The position numbers and the translations under genes were made by a program. Below are positions 56,795 to 64,000 of a stretch of DNA of 64,000 bases, piece after piece. The stretch spans positions 1 through 64,000 of the forward strand of contig NZ_JPRF03000026.1 of the NCBI RefSeq assembly GCF_001188955.3, given 5' to 3'. Within the stretch, counting starts at the first letter, position 1. Each line of letters begins with the position of its first letter. The notes beneath the pieces were generated by a model that was given only the letters and a program-made list of their open reading frames with translations, had not been told where the DNA came from and did no database searches. This DNA comes from Kitasatospora aureofaciens (GTDB taxonomy: Bacteria > Actinomycetota > Actinomycetes > Streptomycetales > Streptomycetaceae).

Positions 56795-58060
56795 CTACCG
56801 CTTCTCGAGGGTCATGGTGCTGGCACTGTCGTAGGAGTTCTTGCGCCAGTAGGCCGCCGCGATGAAGTTGCCGCTGTTGTCCGTGCCAAAGGCGGTGGTG
56901 GCGTTGAGGTGGTTCTCCGGGTAGTTGTTGTTTCGGATCCGCACCGAGTCCTGGTCGCGCAGGACGCTCTTCCCGCCCACGGTGAGGTTGTCGGCGATGC
57001 TCACGTTGTTGCCCGTCAGCACCTCCAGGTGGCTGTTGACCCGGAGCGGCACGCCGTAGGGACCGCGCAGGTCCCTGATCCGCACCACCCTCCCGGTCGC
57101 GGTGGCGTTGACGTCCCCGCCCACGGTGAGGTTGTCGGCGATGCTCACGTTGTTGCCGGTCAGCACCTCCAGGTGGCTGTTGACCCGGAGCGGCGCGCCG
57201 TATGGACCGCGCAGATCCCTGATCCGCACGGTCGTCCCGCTCGTGACCGCGGTGAGGTCGCCGGTCACCTTGAGGTTGCGCACCTCCAGGTCCGGGACGC
57301 GGACGGTGACCGTCGTACTGAGGATCCGTTCGACGGTGCCGGTGCCGACCTGGACGGTGGCGCGCAAGTAGAAGACCGTGGTGCTGCGGACGTTGTTGAC
57401 GGTGTAGGTGCTCTTGCCCAGGACGTTGACCTCGGCGACGTCGTACAGCAGCTTGAGCGAGGAGGCGCCGCCCGCCTCCCAGTTGAGCTTGACGCTACCG
57501 CCGTTGTCGATGACCAGCTGCTCGGGGATGAAGTTGCGCAGCACGAAGTCGGGCGGGAACTTGCCGACGTCGATGACGGTGGAGTCGGTGGTCCAGTAGT
57601 CGTCGCCGCTCTCGGCCCACTCGACGTCGATCCGCAGCGGCGAGCTGCCGACCACCGTGTTGATCCGCATGCCCATGAGCTGGATGGTGATCCCCTGGGC
57701 CGGGCCGATCGTGGCGTGGCCGCTGGTGGGGGTGAAGGTGATGGTCTTGGCCGTGGTGTTGGTGGTCGCCGTCCAGCCGGCCAGGCTGATCTGCGCGTTG
57801 ACGCTGTTCAGGTCGGGGGTCAGGTCGGGCGAGTTGTTCCCGGTCGAGACGTTGACGATGACCTTGCGGCAGTCGATCGCCAGGGTGCTGCGGCGGCTGC
57901 CGACCAGCACGAAGTCGGCTCGCTCCGGGTCCCCGCTGGACGGCGAGACCCGGACCGGATCGGGGTTGGTGCTCAGCTCGAAGTAGAGCGGCGGCGCGGC
58001 CTTCTCCCCGCTCAGGCCGTCCGGCTCCTCGGTGGCGGTGATCTGCGGGATCGTGGCCAT
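56795..58060 (-). CDS. Fibre-like paralogue 1: shared N-terminal module with duplicated shaft repeat
   Basis: 421 aa. The shared N-terminal module runs to about 275. Next come two nearly identical 37-residue units (VRIRDLRGPYGAPLRVNSHL, then EVLTGNNVSIADNLTVGG) spaced 48 residues apart, then a tip containing RIRNNNYPENHLNATTAFG and ending MTLEKR. The repeated VSIADNLTVGG and LRVNSHLEV strings look like the beta-helical shaft of phage or autotransporter fibres. The ATG at 58060 overlaps the stop of the 1154-aa gene (TGATG). No signal peptide. It is the least similar of the three in the N-terminal module (PAQGITIQLMGMRIN). Confidence 0.82.
   Translation of the reverse strand: MATIPQITATEEPDGLSGEKAAPPLYFELSTNPDPVRVSPSSGDPERADFVLVGSRRSTLAIDCRKVIVNVSTGNNSPDLTPDLNSVNAQISLAGWTATTNTTAKTITFTPTSGHATIGPAQGITIQLMGMRINTVVGSSPLRIDVEWAESGDDYWTTDSTVIDVGKFPPDFVLRNFIPEQLVIDNGGSVKLNWEAGGASSLKLLYDVAEVNVLGKSTYTVNNVRSTTVFYLRATVQVGTGTVERILSTTVTVRVPDLEVRNLKVTGDLTAVTSGTTVRIRDLRGPYGAPLRVNSHLEVLTGNNVSIADNLTVGGDVNATATGRVVRIRDLRGPYGVPLRVNSHLEVLTGNNVSIADNLTVGGKSVLRDQDSVRIRNNNYPENHLNATTAFGTDNSGNFIAAAYWRKNSYDSASTMTLEKR
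56977..57229 (-). repeat. Two 109-bp near-identical repeats, 144-bp period
   Basis: 56977-57085 and 57121-57229 differ at about 4 of 109 positions. They encode the duplicated shaft unit of paralogue 1. The high DNA identity means a recent duplication or ongoing conversion. Confidence 0.85.
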
Positions 58061-61000
58061 CAGCGGGCTCCTCGCTCGTTGCCCGCAGTGCTGCGGGCGG
58101 CCTGGGCGGCGTCCTCCAGGACCAGGAACCCGGTGCGGATCTGCGGGTTCTCGCCGGCCGGGAGGGAGGCGGGGTCCGGGACGGTGATGGGCAGTTGGGC
58201 CCAGTCGGCCCCGGCGGGCTCGGCCCAGGACCAGCTGCCGGTGGCGGTGGTGGGCTGCGGGATGGTGGCCGCGCCGTGCTCGGTGGTGGCGATCAGCAGC
58301 GGGCCGGTGCGGAAGTTGACGGCCATGTTCGCCAGCGCGGCCTCGGTGAACTGCGGCGGCACCAGGACCGAGCCGACCGGCAGGATGTCGGTGGTGGCGT
58401 GCACGGGCGCGCGCGGGTCGAGCAGCAGCGTGACGGCGACCGAACTCCCGCCCTCGAAGGCGAGCTTGAGGCGCTGGCCGCGGTCGATGGCCCGCAGGTA
58501 GCCGCCGTGCTGGCCGCGCGGCTCCAGCACGGTCTCCAGGTGGTCGTAGCCGTCCCCGAGGACGTAGCCGACCAGCCCGTCGTCGGTCTGCAGGGCCTCG
58601 CCCAGGCGCACCGTCCACCGGTAGCCGGGCATGTCCGGCTCCTTCTGGGCGATGACGTTGCGCCAGGCGACGTCGGTGCGCGCCGGGCCGTGCAGCTGCA
58701 GGTCCAGCCGGGCCCGGACCAGGGCCAGCGGCCGGCCGAGCAGGAAGGCCAGGCTCTGGTCCTCGGCGCCCTCGGGGTCGATCACGGCCAGGGTGTCGTC
58801 GAGCTGGGCGCGCACGGCGTCCAGGACCTCCGGGCCGAGCCGCTGCACGGTGGCGAGCAGGCGGTGGGCGTGCGGGGAGACGTCGGCGAGCTGGTCCAGC
58901 TCCTGGACCGGCGAGCCCGGCAGCGCCGTCCAGTGGACGATCCGTCGGCCGCCCGGGTCCAGCACGGTGCGCAGGTCGCCGAGGGCCTGGCCGTCGGGGT
59001 CGCAGCAGGCCAGCGAGCGGTCCAGGCGGTTGTGCAGCAGCCAGGCGCAGACCGGGTTGGTGCCGGGGGTGAGCTCCACGTCCTCGTCGCCGGTCGCGGA
59101 GAGGAAGTCGAAGCCCAGCCGGGCGGGTTGCAGCAGGCGGGGGCCGAGCTCGGCGTAGCGGTCGGTCTGGATCTCGCCGACGGCGTGGTCCGGGGTCATC
59201 GAGTCGGGCTTGCGCAGCCGGTCGAAGTGCAGCGGGTTGTCGATCAGGTTGACGGCGCGGCCGAACCGGTCCACCACCGAGAGCTTGGTGAACATCAGGT
59301 GCCCGCAGCGCAGCTCCTGGAACGCGACCAGGTCGACGTCGTCCCAGTCGTCCCACTCGTTGACGGGCTGGCCGCCGGGGTCGGGCAGCGGCCCGGTGCC
59401 GTCGGCGATCAGGTCGCCGAGCTCGCCGACCGGGACGGCCGAACCGCCGGCCACCCGCTGGCCGACGGCCGTGCTCAGGCCGTCCAGTCGCTGCGAGAGC
59501 TGGTCGAGCTCCCGGGTCTCCTCGCGCAGCCGGGCGATCAGCTCCGCGGGCAGGTCGGCGCGCCCGGCCGCGTAGTGCTCGATCTGCCCCTCCTGGTCGT
59601 ATCCGCTGGTGGGGGTCAGGATCTGACGCCCGCTCACCGTCCTGGGCACCGGCAGGGTGCCCTCGCCGTCCCAGCGGTAGCGGTGCCCGTCGAAGGTCCA
59701 GTACTCGGTGCCCTCCGCCTGGAACGGGATGGCGGTGTACTCGGCCTCCCAGAGCAGGTAGAGCGGCTGCCAGGGCTGGCGCCACGGATCGGTGCCGTGC
59801 TCGGGCAGCCGGCCGTCGGCGTCCTCGAGGCCGACGCCGGTCTTCCGGGCCTGGTCCAGGATGAAGAACTCGCTGAGCAGCGCGGGGACCAGGGCCGGCA
59901 GCCCGGCGGTGTTCACCTTGGCCACCTCGGCGGCCACGCTGGCCGCGGTGATCGAACCGACCCGGGTGACCAGGCGCTCCTGGACCCGGCAGGGCAGGTT
60001 CGAGCCGCGGGTCATCGGGGCGTTGAGCTTGGCGCCCTGCAGCATCAGCACCGGGTCCGCGCTCTGCTCGAACGGCTCCTCCGGCACGCGCTGCAGTACC
60101 TGGGCGGCGCGCAGGCCGTGCTCGGCGGCGTACTCCCGGGCCAGCCGGGCGAGCTCCTCCTCCTCGGTGGCCCATGGGAGTCCGGCCCGGGCCGCGGTGA
60201 CCTGGATGGCCAGCGCCCTGGTCCGGCCGGCGGCGCCGTTCGGGTACTCGGGGTCGAGTTCGCGCCGGACCGGGGAGCTGAAGACGTCGGGCTGCTTCTT
60301 CTCCTGGCTCAGCGCCCAGAGCACGTAGAGGTGTTGCCGGGCGGCGTACAACTCGCGTTCCAGTTTGCCGAGTTCCCGCTCGGCCCGGTTGAGCCCGGCG
60401 GTGACGTCGGCGGCCCGCCGGCGGTCGGCGGCGCGTTCCGCGGGAGTGCGGGCGGCGCGGGCGGCCTCGGTGTCCCGGTCCACCACCCGCCAGGTGTAGC
60501 CGGCGGGGACGGGGCCGAAGCCGGAGTCGTGGCGGGCGCGGTCCGGGAACAGGTCGCCGTCGGCACGCTCGAAGTCCTCCAGCACGCCGAGTGTGAAGGC
60601 AGCGTAGCGGCGGGCGTCCTCGGCGCTCAACGCGCCGCTGCCGCCGGTCTGTTCCTGCATCACGGCGGCGGCCTCGCCGACGCTGTTGCCGATCGCGACC
60701 GCGATGGTGGAGGCGAGCGGGGAGTCTGACTCGGGGATGCCGCCGTCGGGGCGCCAGGCGATGCCGAGCGCGCTGCCGGTGTAGAGCGTGCGGCGGGGGC
60801 TGCCCATGCCGGGGGCCAGGCTCCACTCCAACTCGTCGAGCAGGTCGGCGAAGTCCCGCTGGTCGTTGCCGTCGACGACCAGGATGTCGCTGCCCGGGTC
60901 GGCGTACCATCCGGCCACCGAGTAGCTGAGCCGGTCGTCGCCGGTGAGGTCCTCCAGGGTGTCGTGCAGCGAGAACACGTTGCCGTTGTAGGGCTGGTAG

Positions 61001-61524
61001 ACGGAGAAGGTGAGCAGCCCGGGGCCGATGGCGGTGAGGAACGGCGCGGGGGCGTCTGTGGGCTCGCGCCAGGGGGCGGTGGCGGTCAGCTCGACCCGGC
61101 GCCCGATCTTGGTGGCCGTCGCGGTGGCGGCGCCCGGGTCCAGGTAGGAGACGGTGCCGGTGCTCCTGTCGAGGTGGTCGGACTGCACGATCCAGGAGCG
61201 CACGCCGCCGTTGGAACGGCGCACCACCAGCCAGCGGTTGGGGACCAGCGGGAAGTCGCCGATCTCGCCGTCCTCGTCCTGCCGGCCCTGGCACAGCCCC
61301 TCGGGCAGCTGCCACTGCAGGTAGACGCCGAGCCGGCGGGCGTCGCCGGTCCACATCTCGGTGCCGGCGAACGGGGCCGGCTCGGGCGCCGCGTTGTCGT
61401 TGACGAACGGGACGTAGTTGGCGGTCCAGCGCTGCATCACGTAGCTGCCGTCGGTGTCGCGGGTCTGCGCGTTGACCGCGAACGCGGCGACCTCGACCGG
61501 CACCACCAGCGTGTCGTTGGGCAT
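58060..61524 (-). CDS. Large protein of unknown function (1154 aa), core of the fibre operon
   Basis: 1154 aa with no signal peptide or membrane helix. The N-terminal part has DGSYVMQRWTANYVPFVND, VYLQWQLPEGLCQGR and FPLVPNRWLVVRRSNGG. A coiled-coil-like stretch (AERELGKLERELYAARQHLY) lies near 390, and a second (REETRELDQLSQRLDGL) near 690. The C-terminal third contains NPVCAWLLHNRLDRSLACC and TDDGLVGYVLGDGYDHLETV, motifs that look conserved rather than random but that I cannot assign. The size, coiled coils and coupling to three fibre-like genes fit a structural or baseplate-like scaffold. The start is 33 bases after the preceding stop. No enzyme motif is visible. Confidence 0.82.
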   Translation of the reverse strand: MPNDTLVVPVEVAAFAVNAQTRDTDGSYVMQRWTANYVPFVNDNAAPEPAPFAGTEMWTGDARRLGVYLQWQLPEGLCQGRQDEDGEIGDFPLVPNRWLVVRRSNGGVRSWIVQSDHLDRSTGTVSYLDPGAATATATKIGRRVELTATAPWREPTDAPAPFLTAIGPGLLTFSVYQPYNGNVFSLHDTLEDLTGDDRLSYSVAGWYADPGSDILVVDGNDQRDFADLLDELEWSLAPGMGSPRRTLYTGSALGIAWRPDGGIPESDSPLASTIAVAIGNSVGEAAAVMQEQTGGSGALSAEDARRYAAFTLGVLEDFERADGDLFPDRARHDSGFGPVPAGYTWRVVDRDTEAARAARTPAERAADRRRAADVTAGLNRAERELGKLERELYAARQHLYVLWALSQEKKQPDVFSSPVRRELDPEYPNGAAGRTRALAIQVTAARAGLPWATEEEELARLAREYAAEHGLRAAQVLQRVPEEPFEQSADPVLMLQGAKLNAPMTRGSNLPCRVQERLVTRVGSITAASVAAEVAKVNTAGLPALVPALLSEFFILDQARKTGVGLEDADGRLPEHGTDPWRQPWQPLYLLWEAEYTAIPFQAEGTEYWTFDGHRYRWDGEGTLPVPRTVSGRQILTPTSGYDQEGQIEHYAAGRADLPAELIARLREETRELDQLSQRLDGLSTAVGQRVAGGSAVPVGELGDLIADGTGPLPDPGGQPVNEWDDWDDVDLVAFQELRCGHLMFTKLSVVDRFGRAVNLIDNPLHFDRLRKPDSMTPDHAVGEIQTDRYAELGPRLLQPARLGFDFLSATGDEDVELTPGTNPVCAWLLHNRLDRSLACCDPDGQALGDLRTVLDPGGRRIVHWTALPGSPVQELDQLADVSPHAHRLLATVQRLGPEVLDAVRAQLDDTLAVIDPEGAEDQSLAFLLGRPLALVRARLDLQLHGPARTDVAWRNVIAQKEPDMPGYRWTVRLGEALQTDDGLVGYVLGDGYDHLETVLEPRGQHGGYLRAIDRGQRLKLAFEGGSSVAVTLLLDPRAPVHATTDILPVGSVLVPPQFTEAALANMAVNFRTGPLLIATTEHGAATIPQPTTATGSWSWAEPAGADWAQLPITVPDPASLPAGENPQIRTGFLVLEDAAQAARSTAGNERGAR

Positions 61525-61557
61525 GGGGATCCTCTTCGGGAGCGGTGTCGGTGGGGG

Positions 61558-63687
61558 TCAGGGCCGGACGAAGAGCTGCAGCTGCGGTGCCTTGGTCATC
61601 TGCAGCGCGAACTGGGCCGGGGACAGGGTCTCCCGCTCGTGGGCGGCGGCCAGCTCGGTGAGGAGGTCGCCGGTCACGTCCAGCACGTCGCGCCCGCCGG
61701 CGCGCAGGAAGCGCCGGAAGCCGTACTCCTCGGGGAAGTCGCCCATCGGGTGGCCGATGTCGCCGGTCAGCCGGCGCAGCTCGATGGTGCCGTTGTCGCT
61801 GATGCCGAAGTGCAGACCCTGCGGCGGCTCGGCGAGGGCGAAGGCGTCGATGACCCGCGGGAAGAGCAGCAGCAGCACGTCGCTGCCGTAGTGCAGCCGG
61901 TGCACCGGCTCGACCACGTCCTCGCCGGCGAGGGCCGTCATGATGGTGCGCGGCCAGTTGGGGATCAGTTCGGAGCGGATCAGCACCGCGCAGGCGGGCG
62001 GCGCGGGCACCTCGGCCGCCAACTGGTTCAGGTCGGCGTCCAGCGCGTGGCCCACCCCCACGCTGAGCGCTCCGTCGACGGCCGCGCGGATCCACTCCGC
62101 GTCCAGGTGGGCGAACCGGATGCTCTCCGGGGGCAGCATCCGCGGATCGGGCACCAGGTGGTCGAAGGGGATCATCTCCAGCCGACTGAGCTCGGCCAAC
62201 CAGTCCTGGACCGGCTCTCGTTCGGGGTCGGTGGACTCCCGGAGCACCTCGCGGACCCGCTCGGAGGCGAGTTGGGCCCGCAGGTCGCCGGCCGCCAGCG
62301 GCAGCGCCGCGGCGGTGCGCGCGGCCGGGCGGTGCTCGGCGGCGGCCAGGTCGGCGCCGGTGCGGGCCAGCGCAGCGGGCAGCGCGGTGCTGATGAGCCG
62401 GTCAAAGGCCGCCCGCTGCGGGTTGGCGTTCAGCTGGTCGGCCGCTTGGCGTACGGTGCGGGCCGAGGTGACCAGTTCGGGCCTGGTGGCCAGCCGGCGC
62501 ACGGCCCGGCGGGCGGCCTTGCGGAACTCCAGCAGCTTGCCGCGGAACGGCGCGTCGGCCAGCGCCAGGGTGCGCCCGAGGCTGAACGCGGAGGCGTAGC
62601 CGGTGTCGAAGACGCCGTGCGCGCGCAGGTAGACCAGCGCCTCGCCGGCCGACTCCAGGCGCGGGTCGGCCGGTGCGGGCAGCGCCTGGGCGGGAGTGGC
62701 GGTGAGCGGGCCCCGGTAGAACGCGAAGCTCCGCTCGCCGGACTCCAGCCGGTGCGGCAGCGCGGTGGCGCCGCTCGCCAGCCGCTGCGGCACGTCGCCG
62801 TCCGCGCCGCCGCCGCTCAGTGGCAGGCGCAGCAGCGTGTCGGTGGCGGCGGCCAGGTTGGCCACCACGTCGCCGAAGCCGATGCCGGAGTCCGCCAGGG
62901 TCTCGAACGACCAGGTCTGCAGCGAGACCAGCCGCAGGCCCTCGGCCGGGGGCGCGGTGCCGGTGAGGTAGGGCTCGAAGCCCTCCAACGAGACCAGGTG
63001 GACGACCTGCTGACCACCCGTCGCGGGCGGGAAGCGGTTGGCGACGACCACCGCGTTGAGGTCCTCGGTCAGCGGCTCCGGATCGGTGCCGGCGACCCGA
63101 ACGTGGTCGGCGTCCGGCGGACCGCCCTCGCGGATGTGCGCCAGCAGTGCGAGCTCGGCGGGCTCGGGGCGGATCGCGGCGAACAGCTCCGCGGGCACCA
63201 GGATGCTGCGGCAGGCTTCCTCGTCCTCGCCGGGCAGCAGGCTGCCGGGGTCGATGTCGGGCGCGCGGCCGGCGCCCGCCTCGCCGTCGAGGAGCTGGGC
63301 GACGGTGCTGACGGTCACCACGCCCACCGCTTCGCGGTCGCCGGGCAGTTCGCCCTCGCCGAAGAGCAGCAGCGCCACCCACGGCACGCCCTCCGCGGTG
63401 CCCTTGAGCCGCCGGGCCCACGGCAGTGCGGGCGCGTCGAGCGTGATGTGCGGCAGGATCTGGCTGTAGGTGCCGATCGCGCCCGGCACCGGGTAGGCGG
63501 CCTGGACCTCGGAGGAGGCGATCGAGAAGCGCGGCTGGCGCACGTCGAAGCGCTGGACGCGGTCGGGCAGGGTGCTGCCGGTGTTCAGGCCCTGGATGTC
63601 CTCGCTCACGGTGGCGGCGTAGCGGCCGGCGTAGAGCGAGGGGAGACGGTGGTCGAAGAAGCGGGTGCGGTGGCCGACGGTGGCCAT
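61558..63687 (-). CDS. Protein of unknown function (709 aa) in the fibre operon
   Basis: 709 aa, soluble, no signal peptide. The N-terminus (RTRFFDHRLPSLYAGRYAAT) is followed by IGTYSQILPHITLDAPALPW. The C-terminal half has PFDHLVPDPRMLPPESIRFA, HLDAEWIRAAVDGALSVGVG and ELIPNWPRTIMTAL, which read like strongly conserved blocks of a family of uncharacterised proteins (impression from memory, not checked). It starts 14 bases after the stop of the partial gene at the edge, and its own stop is 33 bases before the 1154-aa gene, so they are cotranscribed. It may be a structural partner of the 1154-aa protein. Confidence 0.82.
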   Translation of the reverse strand: MATVGHRTRFFDHRLPSLYAGRYAATVSEDIQGLNTGSTLPDRVQRFDVRQPRFSIASSEVQAAYPVPGAIGTYSQILPHITLDAPALPWARRLKGTAEGVPWVALLLFGEGELPGDREAVGVVTVSTVAQLLDGEAGAGRAPDIDPGSLLPGEDEEACRSILVPAELFAAIRPEPAELALLAHIREGGPPDADHVRVAGTDPEPLTEDLNAVVVANRFPPATGGQQVVHLVSLEGFEPYLTGTAPPAEGLRLVSLQTWSFETLADSGIGFGDVVANLAAATDTLLRLPLSGGGADGDVPQRLASGATALPHRLESGERSFAFYRGPLTATPAQALPAPADPRLESAGEALVYLRAHGVFDTGYASAFSLGRTLALADAPFRGKLLEFRKAARRAVRRLATRPELVTSARTVRQAADQLNANPQRAAFDRLISTALPAALARTGADLAAAEHRPAARTAAALPLAAGDLRAQLASERVREVLRESTDPEREPVQDWLAELSRLEMIPFDHLVPDPRMLPPESIRFAHLDAEWIRAAVDGALSVGVGHALDADLNQLAAEVPAPPACAVLIRSELIPNWPRTIMTALAGEDVVEPVHRLHYGSDVLLLLFPRVIDAFALAEPPQGLHFGISDNGTIELRRLTGDIGHPMGDFPEEYGFRRFLRAGGRDVLDVTGDLLTELAAAHERETLSPAQFALQMTKAPQLQLFVRP

Positions 63688-63701
63688 GCGGGTCCCCTCT
63701 C

Positions 63702-64000
63702 TCAGCTGGCGGCGACCAGCATGGGCTCGGCGGTGAACGCGGTCCGGGCGGCGCGGGCGTAGCCGGACAGGTCGCTGTCCAGCGGGCCCAGGTCCAGGCC
63801 GAGGGCGGTGAGCTGGCCCGCCAGCCGGGCGCGGGCGGTGGTCTGGGGGCCGGCGGCGACGGTGTCGGCGATGGTGGCGATCACCCCGCCGGGGCGCTGC
63901 GGCACGGTGCCCTCCGGCCCGGCGTCCGGGTCAAGCGGCTGGCGGCCGTCGGGGTAGATCGGGTCGAAGGCCAGCGCCTTCTCGTCGATGTAGCCGGTCG
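63702..64000 (-). CDS. Partial gene at the right edge, fibre operon
   Basis: The 3' end of a minus-strand gene whose frame stays open to the window edge. The visible C-terminus has YIDEKALAFDPIYPDGRQPL and VIATIADTVAAGPQTTARAR and ends AEPMLVAAS. It is not recognised. It lies 14 bases upstream of the 709-aa gene in the same direction and so belongs to the same operon, which must continue beyond the window. A GTG at 63905 would give a 67-aa protein but leaves clearly coding sequence upstream unexplained. Confidence 0.6.
   Translation of the reverse strand, partial: TGYIDEKALAFDPIYPDGRQPLDPDAGPEGTVPQRPGGVIATIADTVAAGPQTTARARLAGQLTALGLDLGPLDSDLSGYARAARTAFTAEPMLVAAS

Noticed and set aside
54251-64000. 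Calling the right-end operon a prophage
   Set aside because: No terminase, portal, capsid, integrase or lysis gene is visible; fibre-like features alone do not establish a phage.

Overview
The window is very GC-rich, with strong third-position GC bias, GTG/TTG starts and ATGA, GTGA or TGATG gene overlaps. Together with mycothiol-linked formaldehyde oxidation, a class-E-type sortase substrate and a large NRPS cluster, this points to a streptomycete-type actinomycete (Streptomyces or Kitasatospora). No rRNA, tRNA or CRISPR was seen.

Left arm (1-15.6 kb): an MBL-fold hydrolase; a secreted, sortase-anchored protein with a possible PD-(D/E)XK nuclease core; an internally duplicated unknown protein; an ArsR/SRPBCC pair; an F420/flavin-split-barrel oxidoreductase; a mycothiol-dependent formaldehyde dehydrogenase with an MBL hydrolase, preceded by seven 11-bp iterons; a P450 with a degenerate ExxR motif plus its ferredoxin; two paralogous membrane/hydrophilic proteins; an APH-like kinase; a LuxR/TrmB-like regulator; and an IS256-like transposase gene at the cluster edge.

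Central cluster (15.8-46.9 kb): a 52-aa membrane peptide not previously named, an MbtH-like protein, and two NRPSs with seven modules in total. NRPS1 is carrier(Ser to Arg)-A1-PCP-E / C-A2-PCP / C-A3-PCP. NRPS2 is four C-A-PCP modules plus a TE. Manual pocket reading gives X1 (made D; possibly basic) - Val-like - Hpg - Val - Val - X6 (unknown) - Thr. Downstream are an alpha-keto-acid C-methyltransferase with a HisC-like aminotransferase (the combination that makes beta-methyl amino acids), an MFS exporter, and hmaS-hmo-hpgT for 4-hydroxyphenylglycine. The expected product is a heptapeptide with one D-residue, one Hpg and probably one beta-methyl amino acid.

Right flank (47-54 kb): a PhzF-like protein and an ArsR/DUF5937-type regulator, divergent from an MFS transporter across a perfect 12-bp inverted repeat; an unknown protein; a divergent MBL protein; a SnoaL-like protein; a ferredoxin reductase behind five 14-bp tandem repeats; and a frameshifted IS5-family transposase remnant. 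Two genes here start on the stop codon of near-identical 26-codon leader ORFs.

Right end (54.25-64 kb, continuing past the edge): a tightly coupled minus-strand operon of six large genes with no signal peptides and no recognised enzymes. Three are paralogues with a shared N-terminal half and different fibre-like C-termini. Two are large conserved-looking proteins of 709 and 1154 aa. This is the best candidate in the window for an undescribed system.
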